Below, piece after piece: positions 29,363 through 39,368 of a DNA stretch of 55,362 nt. The notes below the pieces were generated by a model. That model saw only the letters and a list, made by a program, of their open reading frames with translations. It was not told where the DNA came from and did no database searches. Source of the stretch: Candidatus Sungiibacteriota bacterium (lineage in GTDB: Bacteria > Patescibacteriota > Minisyncoccia > Sungbacterales > HO2-52-23); NCBI GenBank assembly GCA_016180435.1, contig JACPBG010000007.1, positions 1 to 55,362 on the forward strand, in the 5' to 3' direction. Position numbers and translations under genes: made by a program. The stretch's first letter is position 1; each line of letters begins with the position of its first letter.

Positions 29363-29373
29363 ACCCACTATTG

Positions 29374-29484
29374 ACCCCATTAAAAAGAAACAAATATAGT
29401 AATTTAACACGTACAAGGTTCTCTTGAATATAGAGATAATTTAATATAAATGAAAACATCTGTTTCTTTCTAACGGGGTTGACA
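29374..29484. repeat. MITE-like inverted repeat, family E, copy 3, with TTGAC on both sides
   Basis: CCCCATTAAAAAGAAACA near 29376 is largely complementary to TGTTTCTTTCTAACGGGG at 29461-29478. TTGAC occurs immediately outside each end (left near 29371-29375, right 29479-29483), like a 5-bp target duplication. The right-hand TTGAC is the start of the -35 box of the next promoter. Confidence 0.65.
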
Positions 29485-29506
29485 AAAAAACGGACTGCGC
29501 TATACT
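29479..29506 (+). promoter_or_regulatory. strong sigma70-like promoter
   Basis: TTGACA (29479-29484), 16-nt spacer, TATACT (29501-29506). The start point would be near 29513, followed by AGGAGG before the ATG at 29551. Confidence 0.8.
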
Positions 29507-29550
29507 TGCAAACAGTACATTATGTACTAAAAAACATGTAGGAGGATACG

Positions 29551-29964
29551 ATGAATCCAGTGTTAATGCTTGCTTTGTTGGTTCTCACGGTAGCGGTTAC
29601 AGCGTTTATTACCAAGGCAGTAACAAGGGTAAAGCCGGAGAAAAAGGTATTCGGCCTAGATCAACTGCGTGGCGCCAAAAGATATGGCGCCCAAACCCGA
29701 GAACAGGTACGACTAGTTCTAGCGGTGGTTTGCGGAGTTTGCGGCTACCACAACACCGTGGCCGAAGACGTCCAAAAATTAGTCCAGTTCCAGGAGCATG
29801 ACATACAACGGCGGGATGGCTTAATCGCGGAGGACGAGAACAAAATTAACGCACTTCGCGCTCGCATATACAATTTGAGTTTCATGAATAAACGAAGCAA
29901 GGAGGTTATCACCGAAGCGATGGACGATCTCCTGCTCGTTCAGGATTCAACCCAGGCGTGCTAA
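29551..29964 (+). CDS. small membrane-anchored protein, unknown function
   Basis: A 137-aa protein with an N-terminal membrane helix (VLMLALLVLTVAVTAFITKAV), a short CGVCGYHN motif near residue 70 (C-x2-C, possible metal site) and a helical C-terminal half (VQFQEHDIQRRDGLIAEDEN, then RARIYNLSFMNKRSKEVITE). It has near-ideal expression signals: consensus promoter, AGGAGG and a terminator, so it is likely highly expressed. Family not recognised. Confidence 0.65.
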   Translation: MNPVLMLALLVLTVAVTAFITKAVTRVKPEKKVFGLDQLRGAKRYGAQTREQVRLVLAVVCGVCGYHNTVAEDVQKLVQFQEHDIQRRDGLIAEDENKINALRARIYNLSFMNKRSKEVITEAMDDLLLVQDSTQAC

Positions 29965-29980
29965 AGCGCACAGAGTATAA

Positions 29981-30020
29981 CAGCGGATTGATTCACAAAA
30001 TCATCCGCTATTTTATTTAA
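29981..30020 (+). terminator. intrinsic terminator
   Basis: AGCGGATTGATT pairs with AATCATCCGCT and is followed by ATTTTATTT. Confidence 0.75.
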
Positions 30021-30037
30021 CAAGCTGCAAAAAGCTA

Positions 30038-30201
30038 CGGTCGAGTCCCGCCCTTAAGAAAAGAATCGGAAGGGCCGCTGATAATACGAGGTATGTGATG
30101 ACTCTAAAATTTGTTGCGGCCCGTACGCTTAGCGAGCCGATAAAGTTTCAAAGTCTAAAGGTTTAAACTCCGGCGAGCGTCTTTTCTTAAGGGCGAGACG
30201 A
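30038..30201. repeat. inverted repeat element downstream of clpB
   Basis: GCCCTTAAGAAAAGA (30050-30064) and its exact complement (30180-30194), with GAGTC/GAGAC-like extensions outside. The interior is GC-rich and contains CTTAGCGAGCC, similar to a motif in family A repeats. No coding potential. Confidence 0.7.
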
Positions 30202-30210
30202 GAAACCACA

Positions 30211-33027
<2,817 letters not shown>

Positions 33028-33043
33028 TTGATTGCTCGCCAAC

Positions 33044-33181
33044 CACTTTTTAATTCAAGAACTTCGGTTTGGACAAATGGAGCCGAAAATGCGGCGGGAG
33101 CCCTCCGGCAGAGCCGGCTTCCCTTGCCACATTTTCTCACCATTTGTTAACCAAACCTCCGTTAATTGAATTAAGAAAGTG
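33044..33181. repeat. structured palindromic repeat, family B, copy 2
   Basis: Nested hairpin with outer arms 33044-33058 and 33166-33181 (one bulge), then GGTTTGG/CCAAACC, ACAAATGG/CCATTTGT, a AAAATGCGGC-type stem and inner CCGGC/GCCGG. Only the outer stems differ from copies 1 and 3, and they do so in matching fashion. Confidence 0.9.
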
Positions 33182-33186
33182 ATTGG

Positions 33187-33525
33187 CTCGCTTGATGGGT
33201 TTTCTTATTGTATCCGCCTGCGGCGGTCTCACTAAGGAATCGGTCTTTCAATGTTTTTAAAAGCACATTTCCTCGCTTAATAGATTTCCTTATTGTTGGC
33301 GCTTCGCGCCTCTTGATTATTTCAAAAACGTATTAGGCTCGCTTGATGGTTTTCTTATTGTATCCGCCTGCGGCGGCTCCTGCGGCGGCCTGCAGGGTCG
33401 GGTGAGATACCCCGCTGATGCGGGAACCAAGCTATCTCACCCTCCCATTGTCTGAAATTACAATATACGAAACCGCAATCACTCACTTAATAGATTTTCT
33501 TTATGTAGGCCTGGCAGGCCTTTAT
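33187..33525. repeat. four-copy hairpin array (family C) enclosing a family A repeat
   Basis: A unit of about 40 bp, CTCGCTTGATGG, TTTTCTTATTGT and a terminal GC hairpin, occurs at about 33187, 33272, 33331 and 33480. The hairpin sequence changes between units (CCGCCTGCGGCGG, GGCGCTTCGCGCC, GGCCTGGCAGGCC) but always pairs. Partly decayed relatives occur near 34164 (inverted), 39031 and 48858. No gene lies in 33043-33705. Confidence 0.7.
33380..33470 (-). repeat. structured palindromic repeat, family A, copy 2
   Basis: Read on the minus strand: CAATGGGAGG, stem GGTGAGATA/TATCTCACC (33433-33441 with 33401-33409), invariant GCTTGG, hairpin CCCGC/GCGGG, CGACCC and CCGCAGGAGC. Confidence 0.85.
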
Positions 33526-33665
33526 AAATTATCTAAAAATTAATTTTGTGAATTGCAAATTATGCGAATATTCGCAATTTGCCAGATTGGCATAAAATTC
33601 GTAGATCGGCATCACTGCTTATCCACAATACACCCATTATACCAATAATTTTTTACAAATGCAAG

Positions 33666-33693
33666 AAAAAACGGCCTCCAAAGGAAGCCATTG
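33666..33693 (-). terminator. terminator of the gene ending at 33706
   Basis: On the minus strand GGCTTCC, loop TTT, GGAGGCC, then TTTTTT. Confidence 0.75.
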
Positions 33694-33705
33694 ATCACGC
33701 TATTT

Positions 33706-34068
33706 CTACGCCAACTCTTGCCGGGTAAGCCATACCTCATAGGTCGGGGGAATGGCTTTGTGGTCTGCCAAAAACTTGCGTACGAACTGAAAATACCGGT
33801 ACGCCGACGTCAAATTCTGGATTACCAAATCGTCTGGTATCATAAAGACCTTTTCCCGAGGTATTCCATAACACAAGGGCACCCATTCAACCAGTCCCAC
33901 ACTATTGCAAAAATTGTCCTTTGGTTTCAGCGTATACTTTAAGGAAAGTTTAACGCTATCGCCCCCATATGTAGTTGGTACCACGAGTTCCAACAACTGT
34001 TCTTGCTGGCCCGCACCGGTCTCCAAATGATACGGCTTCATAACATCATTACGTTTTTTTTCTTGCAT
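33706..34068 (-). CDS. unrecognised 120-aa protein
   Basis: The product (MQEKKRNDVMKPYHLETGAG...) contains LLELVVPTTYGGDSVKLSLKYTL, CNSVGLVEWVPLCYGIPREK and RYFQFVRKFLADHKAIPPTYEV. It is soluble, with no signal peptide. AGGGAAAGG lies about 8 nt before the ATG at 34068; the longer frame to 34119 lacks such a site. Own terminator. Family not recognised. Confidence 0.55.
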   Translation of the reverse strand: MQEKKRNDVMKPYHLETGAGQQEQLLELVVPTTYGGDSVKLSLKYTLKPKDNFCNSVGLVEWVPLCYGIPREKVFMIPDDLVIQNLTSAYRYFQFVRKFLADHKAIPPTYEVWLTRQELA

Positions 34069-34229
34069 GTCCAATACCTTTCCCTCTATAACTTTGAGAA
34101 CTGTATATATTCGTTGCATGTGCCCAAAATTTTGTCAAACCCAAATTAACAAACACACACCTTTAGGCGGATACAGTAAGAAAACCTAAAAGCGCGGGTG
34201 CGGCCGAGACATTTTGTTTCTCGCATCAA

Positions 34230-34258
34230 AAAATCCGCATGACGCGTCATGCGGAGCA
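34230..34258 (-). terminator. terminator of the aminotransferase gene
   Basis: CCGCATGAC/GTCATGCGG palindrome, followed on the minus strand by TTTTTTG. Confidence 0.75.
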
Positions 34259-34263
34259 TATTA

Positions 34264-35661
34264 TTACTTAGTGGAGTGCCGCGTATGAACCAGGGCGCTT
34301 TCCAACGCGTGGAGAAATTCGTCTATTTCTTTTTCAGTCACAACCAACGGGGGCATGAAGCGTATCGTGGGGTTAACATCCCGATTTCCCGCGCCAAGCG
34401 TCACAATGCCGTTTTCGAAAAGGAGCGCGAGTACCGCATCGCGCGTCTTCGGATCCGGCACGTCTCTGCCGTCACTAAATTTTTTACGAAACTCAAGGCC
34501 TCGATGAAGACCAATGCCTTTATGCTTGCAGTAACCGCCGACAGACAGATCTCCATCAGGAAATGACTTAACAAGCGCATAGTCAATCGCGCGCTCCAAA
34601 TAATTTCCCATGAGGCGTGCGCGCTCAACAAGATTTTCCCGCTCAATCGCACGAATCGTTGCAATTGCGGAAAGCACGGCGTGCGGGTTCCACTGGAATG
34701 TGCTTGAATCCCACCCCGGCTCAAATTTCTCCCAACCCGCCAGACGCGGATTTGCGCCGTCAAAAAACGCCGCACCGATCGGATCACCCGAACCCATTGA
34801 TTTTGAAATCGTCACAATATCGGGTACAACACCAAGATTTTGATACCCGAACCACATGCCGGTCCTGCCAAACCCGGTCTGCACATCATCACAAACAAGA
34901 AGCAGGCCCTTTTCTCGAAGGCACTTCAGCAATTCAATGGTGTAGTAGTGCGCAGGATTTATCCCGCCCTCGCCCTGCACTGCTTCATACATGACAAAAC
35001 CGTAATCGGATAGCGGCAAATAATTGAGAATCTGCAAATCGTAGTCAAACTCCTCATGCGTCTGCGGAAAAAGAAGATGGTGGGTTATGCTTGGGATAAA
35101 AAATCCCTCGCGCTGAACCGCTTTGGACATTGTGGCATCAAGCGCAGAACCCAACCGCCCATGGAATGCTCCATAAAACGCAATGCCGTAGGGCTTATGC
35201 GTCAATTTTTGCACGAACTTCACTGAGTCGCTGTTTGAATCCGCTCCGGAAAGACCCTTGATGAATTTTGTGGATGGACCAAAAGTGTGGCGCGAGAGCA
35301 TTTCCTCGAGCGCGCCATGCGAAATTTCAAGTGTTTCACCCTCGACTTTAATCTCGAATCGGAAATGGAAATCGGATGCGATCATCGTCCACACCGGAGC
35401 GGGCCTGTCATAAAGACAAATCTCTTCAAAAATCATCCGCATATATTCAAACCACGCGCGTACAAAAAACGGATGGTGATGCCCGATATTAGCAATGCCG
35501 ACCTGTGCGCAAAAATCAAGCCACCGCCTGTTAAATTGGTTAAAAAGTTCGCATCCTCGTGCATGGGTAAATATGGTACGGTCGGTTTTCAAAATAGTAT
35601 CCGGCATAGAAAAATGCCAATAGCGTTCCAAAAAACGCCTTTCATCAAATGGCTGTTCCAT
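34264..35661 (-). CDS. class III PLP-dependent aminotransferase
   Basis: About 465 aa. Fold type I, class III: FHGRLGSALDAT, QGEGGINPAHYY (PLP region), LLVCDDVQTGFGRTG (the Asp that contacts the PLP ring nitrogen) and DIVTISKSMGSGDPIGAA with the Schiff-base Lys. C-terminal MPPLVVTEKEIDEFLHALE is normal. Likely acts on an omega-amino group (ornithine, GABA or lysine type); substrate not resolvable. The ATG at 35661 is preferred because GGGAG lies 6 nt upstream. Such a gene is unexpected in a reduced CPR genome; with its SD site, terminator and repeat-rich borders it is probably acquired. Confidence 0.85.
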   Translation of the reverse strand: MEQPFDERRFLERYWHFSMPDTILKTDRTIFTHARGCELFNQFNRRWLDFCAQVGIANIGHHHPFFVRAWFEYMRMIFEEICLYDRPAPVWTMIASDFHFRFEIKVEGETLEISHGALEEMLSRHTFGPSTKFIKGLSGADSNSDSVKFVQKLTHKPYGIAFYGAFHGRLGSALDATMSKAVQREGFFIPSITHHLLFPQTHEEFDYDLQILNYLPLSDYGFVMYEAVQGEGGINPAHYYTIELLKCLREKGLLLVCDDVQTGFGRTGMWFGYQNLGVVPDIVTISKSMGSGDPIGAAFFDGANPRLAGWEKFEPGWDSSTFQWNPHAVLSAIATIRAIERENLVERARLMGNYLERAIDYALVKSFPDGDLSVGGYCKHKGIGLHRGLEFRKKFSDGRDVPDPKTRDAVLALLFENGIVTLGAGNRDVNPTIRFMPPLVVTEKEIDEFLHALESALVHTRHSTK

Positions 35662-35761
35662 AAAAAACTCCCAATCCCATGTGAAGGTACTATTATGACC
35701 TATTCGTACCATTTAGCTAAAAAAAAGCAACGGCCTGCGACCGTGCCAACTTATATATGCA

Positions 35762-36172
35762 TCATTCAAGTCCGCCGCCGGGGCATGCTTTACCATCTGC
35801 CGTAAATTTTTCAGCCGGCACTTGGTCTTTGCCCGATAGTTTTATGCCAAGGTCTTTGGCGAGATTTTCCAGTTCTTTTAGGGTGGCATCACACTCGTGG
35901 TTCACTTGTTCTTTTCTCTCAAAAAGTTTTCGTCGTTTTTCCCGTAGAACGTGTTTGTTTAAAGCCGTAATTTCGTCATAGATAATCTTTTCTAACTTTA
36001 GAACTGTTTGTAGCCTGACCTCTTCAAAAACAGGGCAGGGCATTACATCATTATACGGATTGACGTTCAATTCAGCCAGTTTTTGGGCGATAAATCCTGC
36101 GGCATCCTCGGCGATACCAGAAAGTTCCACTTCAGATTTAGACATATCTTTATTAAGCACATTGACTAACAT
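35762..36172 (-). CDS. unrecognised helical protein
   Basis: A 136-aa, mostly helical, charged protein (AEDAAGFIAQKLAELNVNPY, LKLEKIIYDEITALNKHVLR, ATLKELENLAKDLGIKL) ending KACPGGGLE. A promoter-like TTGACA, 16-nt spacer, TACCAT lies upstream on the minus strand, and GGTGA precedes the ATG. An internal ATG (MSKSEVELSG) is an alternative start. Family not recognised. Confidence 0.5.
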   Translation of the reverse strand: MLVNVLNKDMSKSEVELSGIAEDAAGFIAQKLAELNVNPYNDVMPCPVFEEVRLQTVLKLEKIIYDEITALNKHVLREKRRKLFERKEQVNHECDATLKELENLAKDLGIKLSGKDQVPAEKFTADGKACPGGGLE

Positions 36173-36399
36173 GACTTCACCATTTTCATAGATCTGTCAC
36201 TAATGGTAGCATCTCATCGTTAAGTGTCAAGATAATAAAAAACGCCGGAGGCGGTTACATAAATTTATCCCATTTTTCAATGAAATTACAAAAATTTTTT
36301 AGCGAGGTAGGACTCCAATTTTATCCAATTAAGGCAGGACATTTAAGGGCGAGGCGCTATGCATTTTTGCGAAATTTACGAAGGCGCAGCCGTTTTCCA

Positions 36400-36534
36400 A
36401 GCGAGGCATCATACGTTTCGAGGCAATGGGAGGGCAAACAGCTTGGTCTTCCGTGGAGTGGAAGTGTTTGCCCGACCCCGCAGGCTGCCGCAGGAGCAGC
36501 CGAGGACTTGCCGAGAAACGCATGGTGCCGAGCA
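36400..36534 (+). repeat. structured palindromic repeat, family A, copy 3
   Basis: CAATGGGAGG, stem GGGCAAACA (36432-36440)/TGTTTGCCC (36465-36473), invariant GCTTGG, hairpin CTTCC/GGAAG, CGACC, hairpin GGCTGC/GCAGCC around CGCAGGA. Outer arms near ACGTTTCGAGGCA and TTGCCGAGAAACG are complementary with mismatches. The region 36173-36623 has no gene; 36280-36400 carries partial repeats with GCGAGG boxes. Confidence 0.85.
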
Positions 36535-36623
36535 AGATTTTGTTCGCGCCGCAGTACTTGAGCAAAACGCATAATGTCGAGCAGAGATTTTGTCTCGAAC
36601 GCAGGTTTGAATTAAATCAACAG

Positions 36624-36758
36624 TTACCGAATCGTTCCCATCATGCGCTTCGTAATCTCCGACACCTTTTCTCTTTCCTCCGCCGTCAATTTCTCCCACA
36701 GCTCCTGCTCGCTTTTTTCCGAGATTTTGACCAATCCGAAAACCGCCGGAAGCGGCAT
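36624..36758 (-). CDS. 44-aa small protein, leaderless
   Basis: The peptide (MPLPAVFGLVKISEKSEQEL...EKVSEITKRMMGTIR) starts 6 nt after TATAAT (36770-36765), the leaderless pattern. 69 nt of its coding region are identical to 28003-28071. It looks like an intact small helical protein, whereas the copy at 27914 is chimeric. Function unknown. Confidence 0.55.
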   Translation of the reverse strand: MPLPAVFGLVKISEKSEQELWEKLTAEEREKVSEITKRMMGTIR

Positions 36759-36879
36759 ATATGAATTATAGTTTTTTTCCGTATTTCCGCAACTTTTTAT
36801 GTTTAACACCGAGTGTTGCACATAACAAACTCAAGCCTGCCGATTGACAGGCCCATGGCATAGACCTTCTGCAAAATGA

Positions 36880-37038
36880 TTATTCGGGGCTTTTGAAGCC
36901 GACGTAGGCCACCACTACCGTGGTGATAAGCGAAATCGCGAGCACCCATTCAGCCGCAACATCCGCGCGCCCGGCCACAATCATGGCAGTTGCGATCCAA
37001 ATGCCCAGAATAGATAAACTGACCCAAGGATATTTCAT
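36880..37038 (-). CDS. small two-helix membrane protein, paralogue 1
   Basis: A 52-aa protein (MKYPWVSLSILGIWIATAMI...VLAISLITTVVVAYVGF). Its paralogue, also 52 aa, lies at 38722-38880, and the pair flanks a UbiB-like kinase gene. Both start MKYPW and end GF[KR]S. The ATG directly follows GGG at the end of an inverted repeat. Function unknown; a membrane partner of the kinase is possible. Confidence 0.65.
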   Translation of the reverse strand: MKYPWVSLSILGIWIATAMIVAGRADVAAEWVLAISLITTVVVAYVGFKSPE

Positions 37039-37160
37039 CCCACACATAATTTATACATATATTTAGTATGCTCAATTTTTGCGCATACCACGAAATGTAT
37101 AAATTTATCATTAGCCCCACACACCATATGACACTAAAACGCAGTATAAATTATATGTGG
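37039..37160. repeat. inverted repeat abutting a start codon
   Basis: CCCACACATAATTTATAC (37039-37056) and GTATAAATTATATGTGGG (about 37143-37160) are complementary with one mismatch. The left end touches the ATG at 37038 and the right end lies 23 nt after the UbiB-like gene stop. Confidence 0.75.
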
Positions 37161-37183
37161 GATTAATTATGCGAATAATATTT

Positions 37184-38695
37184 TTATACAGCAGGCATAT
37201 AGGGCGACGAAGATTTTTTCATAAATCCGGCAATGGTTTTGGGACCCATTTCCAAAATTCGTTCAAGTAGGCGTCCCGCCTGTTCCAAATACCTCTCCTG
37301 TATGCGCCAGCGATTTTCCAACAATTTTTCCGAAGATAAAATAGCATTTTCCTTAACCGGAATAAACGCATCACCAATATTCCTCGCCAGGCCCGGATGT
37401 TCTTCAAAAAATTCTTTCATAACGGATGCCATATTGAACTCCGGATTTAAAACAAGGCAAACCACATCCACAATAATAAGCGCGCGGATATATGAAATAA
37501 TTTCTTTGGGCGCCACAAATCCGTATTTGCCGGCAATCATCAGTAAATTCAAAAACGGACGAGTTGAGCTTTTATCCCTTAAAGAAGCAGAGGCATCGGC
37601 TGAAGCCGCTTGCCACCTTTTATTTATTTTACTAAAACCTTTTTGCAAAAATCGAAACGCATATGCCTCGATCCGTTCCGGCGTAAGGCCCGGGGGAAGA
37701 CGCACGCCGGAAAGCTCCCCTTGAGGCACGCGGAATAAATCGCTTTCAGTAAACTCAATAAAGTATTTGGCAGCGCCCGCGCTATCCCCGTATGCCACAT
37801 CGCGCAAAAACGCCGCAAAGAGATGGGAGCGCGGCATAACTTCACCCATGATTCCAAAATCCACAAATCCGATCCGGCCGTCCTTTAGTACAAAAATATT
37901 CCCCGGGTGCGGATCGGCATGGAAAAATCCGTTCACAAAATACTGCCAAAGCATGATTTTGATAATCTGACTCGAAAGCGCGCGGCGCAAGGGTTCCGTA
38001 AGATTTCCTTCACGGATGCATGAATTCAAACTGCGTCCCTCCAAAAATTCTTCGGTAATAATTCGAGAGGTGGTATGCGTCCGTATAATTTCCGGGATGT
38101 ATATGCTGGGATTTGAGTTGCGTGAACGAAAATTCTCGGCATTTTTGGCTTCCTGCAAATAATCAAGTTCCCTCCTGGTCCAATGTTCCCACTCGGAAAC
38201 AATATCTCGTATAGAAATGGCTTTCAGGCGAAGTAGTGGACTTAATATAAAAGAAAACGCTTTTATGATCACAATATCGCATGCGGCCTTGAATGCCGCA
38301 TCCGGACGCTGAACTTTTACGGCTACCACGCGACCTCTCAAATCAGCCCTATGCACTTGTCCGAAAGAAGCCGCGGCCAACGGCATATAGGAAAAATTTT
38401 CAAAAATATCCTCGGGCGCTTTTCCAAACTCTTCCATAAACACGGTCCGCACCTCATCCGGCCGCAGGGGAGAGACGTGTTCAAAAAGATTGCTCAATTC
38501 CCTGCAATAACGCGCGGGTAAAAAGTCATAACGCATGGCCGCAATTTGCGCAAGCTTGATAATCCCTCCGCCCAGATCCTCCACTACACTCCGTAAGTAT
38601 ACCGGGCCGGAGGACGCATCAAAAATATGCGAAATACAGGTTCGCAAAATTTCCCAGATTCTTGCAAATAAATTTCCGATAGAAATTTTTGCCAT
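37184..38695 (-). CDS. ABC1/AarF/UbiB-family atypical kinase
   Basis: A 503-aa protein of the UbiB family. Hallmarks: KLAQIAAMRYDFLPARYCREL (KxGQ-like motif, here KLAQ), PLAAASFGQVHRA (Ala-rich nucleotide loop), VVAVKVQRP (Lys), ELDYLQEAKNAENF (Glu), NGFFHADPHPGNIFV (catalytic loop) and IGFVDFGIMG (DFG). No other quinone-synthesis gene is in the window, so the target is unclear. The C-terminus lacks the usual pair of strong helices. Flanked by two 52-aa membrane paralogues. Confidence 0.88.
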   Translation of the reverse strand: MAKISIGNLFARIWEILRTCISHIFDASSGPVYLRSVVEDLGGGIIKLAQIAAMRYDFLPARYCRELSNLFEHVSPLRPDEVRTVFMEEFGKAPEDIFENFSYMPLAAASFGQVHRADLRGRVVAVKVQRPDAAFKAACDIVIIKAFSFILSPLLRLKAISIRDIVSEWEHWTRRELDYLQEAKNAENFRSRNSNPSIYIPEIIRTHTTSRIITEEFLEGRSLNSCIREGNLTEPLRRALSSQIIKIMLWQYFVNGFFHADPHPGNIFVLKDGRIGFVDFGIMGEVMPRSHLFAAFLRDVAYGDSAGAAKYFIEFTESDLFRVPQGELSGVRLPPGLTPERIEAYAFRFLQKGFSKINKRWQAASADASASLRDKSSTRPFLNLLMIAGKYGFVAPKEIISYIRALIIVDVVCLVLNPEFNMASVMKEFFEEHPGLARNIGDAFIPVKENAILSSEKLLENRWRIQERYLEQAGRLLERILEMGPKTIAGFMKKSSSPYMPAV

Positions 38696-38721
38696 ATACT
38701 CTAATGCCTGACATGTATAGA

Positions 38722-38880
38722 TTACGTATTGCTCCTAAATCCGATCCAGGCAAGTATCGCAGTCGCAATGCATGCCAACACCAAAATAAAAAACGGATCG
38801 CTTTTTCCGCGCATAATAATGACCGATGCCGACCCGAACCAAACCGCTAAAATTGATAAACTAATCCAAGGATATTTCAT
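38722..38880 (-). CDS. small two-helix membrane protein, paralogue 2
   Basis: A 52-aa protein (MKYPWISLSILAVWFGSASV...FFILVLACIATAILAWIGF). The ATG at 38880 follows directly after GTAACGGG, the end of a family E inverted repeat; a longer frame upstream is read from that repeat and is not credible. See the paralogue at 36880. Confidence 0.65.
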   Translation of the reverse strand: MKYPWISLSILAVWFGSASVIIMRGKSDPFFILVLACIATAILAWIGFRSNT

Positions 38881-38980
38881 CCCGTTACATTTTTGAAATC
38901 CCGCGGTATTGCCACGGATTAACCGTAGCAAAATCCAGATAATTTCTAAGAGGTCTAATATCCTCCTGAAATGTAACGGG
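38881..38980. repeat. MITE-like inverted repeat, family E, copy 4, with 7-bp flanking duplication
   Basis: CCCGTTACATTT (38881-38892) and complement AAATGTAACGGG (38969-38980). ATTTCAT is present immediately outside both ends (38874-38880 and 38981-38987), the hallmark of target-site duplication. The left copy of ATTTCAT is the start codon region of the gene at 38722. Confidence 0.8.
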
Positions 38981-39044
38981 ATTTCATGATTATATTATAC
39001 ACTATTTTAATAAATAAGTCAAACAAAAACGCAGAATGCGCTAC

Positions 39045-39215
39045 ATTGAGAAAACTCCAACCTCCACATAAGGAAAAGGAAAGAGCGAGGTACTATGCGG
39101 ATCCGCGCAATGGTGGAGGTTAAATCTTTAATTCATGCGCGAGGTAATACGATTTCGAGACAATGGGAGAAGAAATTGGCCGTTGAAAACGGCTACCTTC
39201 AGCAAATCAAGAGCG
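39045..39215. repeat. non-coding repeat block including a truncated family A copy
   Basis: AACCTCCAC/GTGGAGGTT hairpin (about 39059-39122), then GCGAGGTAATACGATTTCGA and GACAATGGGAG (39137-39167), which matches the 5' part of family A, after which the sequence diverges. The whole 38981-39368 gap has no gene. Confidence 0.55.
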
Positions 39216-39219
39216 AAAT

Positions 39220-39361
39220 CAATCATTCTTTATTCAATTAACGGAGGTCTGGGAAATAAATGGTGAGAAAATGCGGCAAGGGAAGCCGGCTCTGCCGGAG
39301 GGCTCCCGCCGCATTTTCGGCTCCATTTATCCAGACCGGAGTTCTTGAATAAAAATGATTG
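39220..39361. repeat. structured palindromic repeat, family B, copy 3
   Basis: Outer arms 39220-39237 and 39345-39361; GGTCTGG/CCAGACC pair; ATAAATGG/CCATTTAT pair (another compensated change against ACAAATGG/CCATTTGT); inner CCGGC/GCCGG. Inverted relative to copies 1 and 2. Confidence 0.9.
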
Positions 39362-39368
39362 ATGAGCA

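Noticed and set aside
35287-35805. 172-aa + strand frame opposite the aminotransferase
   Set aside because: Antisense shadow with no domain; the minus-strand gene has all catalytic motifs.
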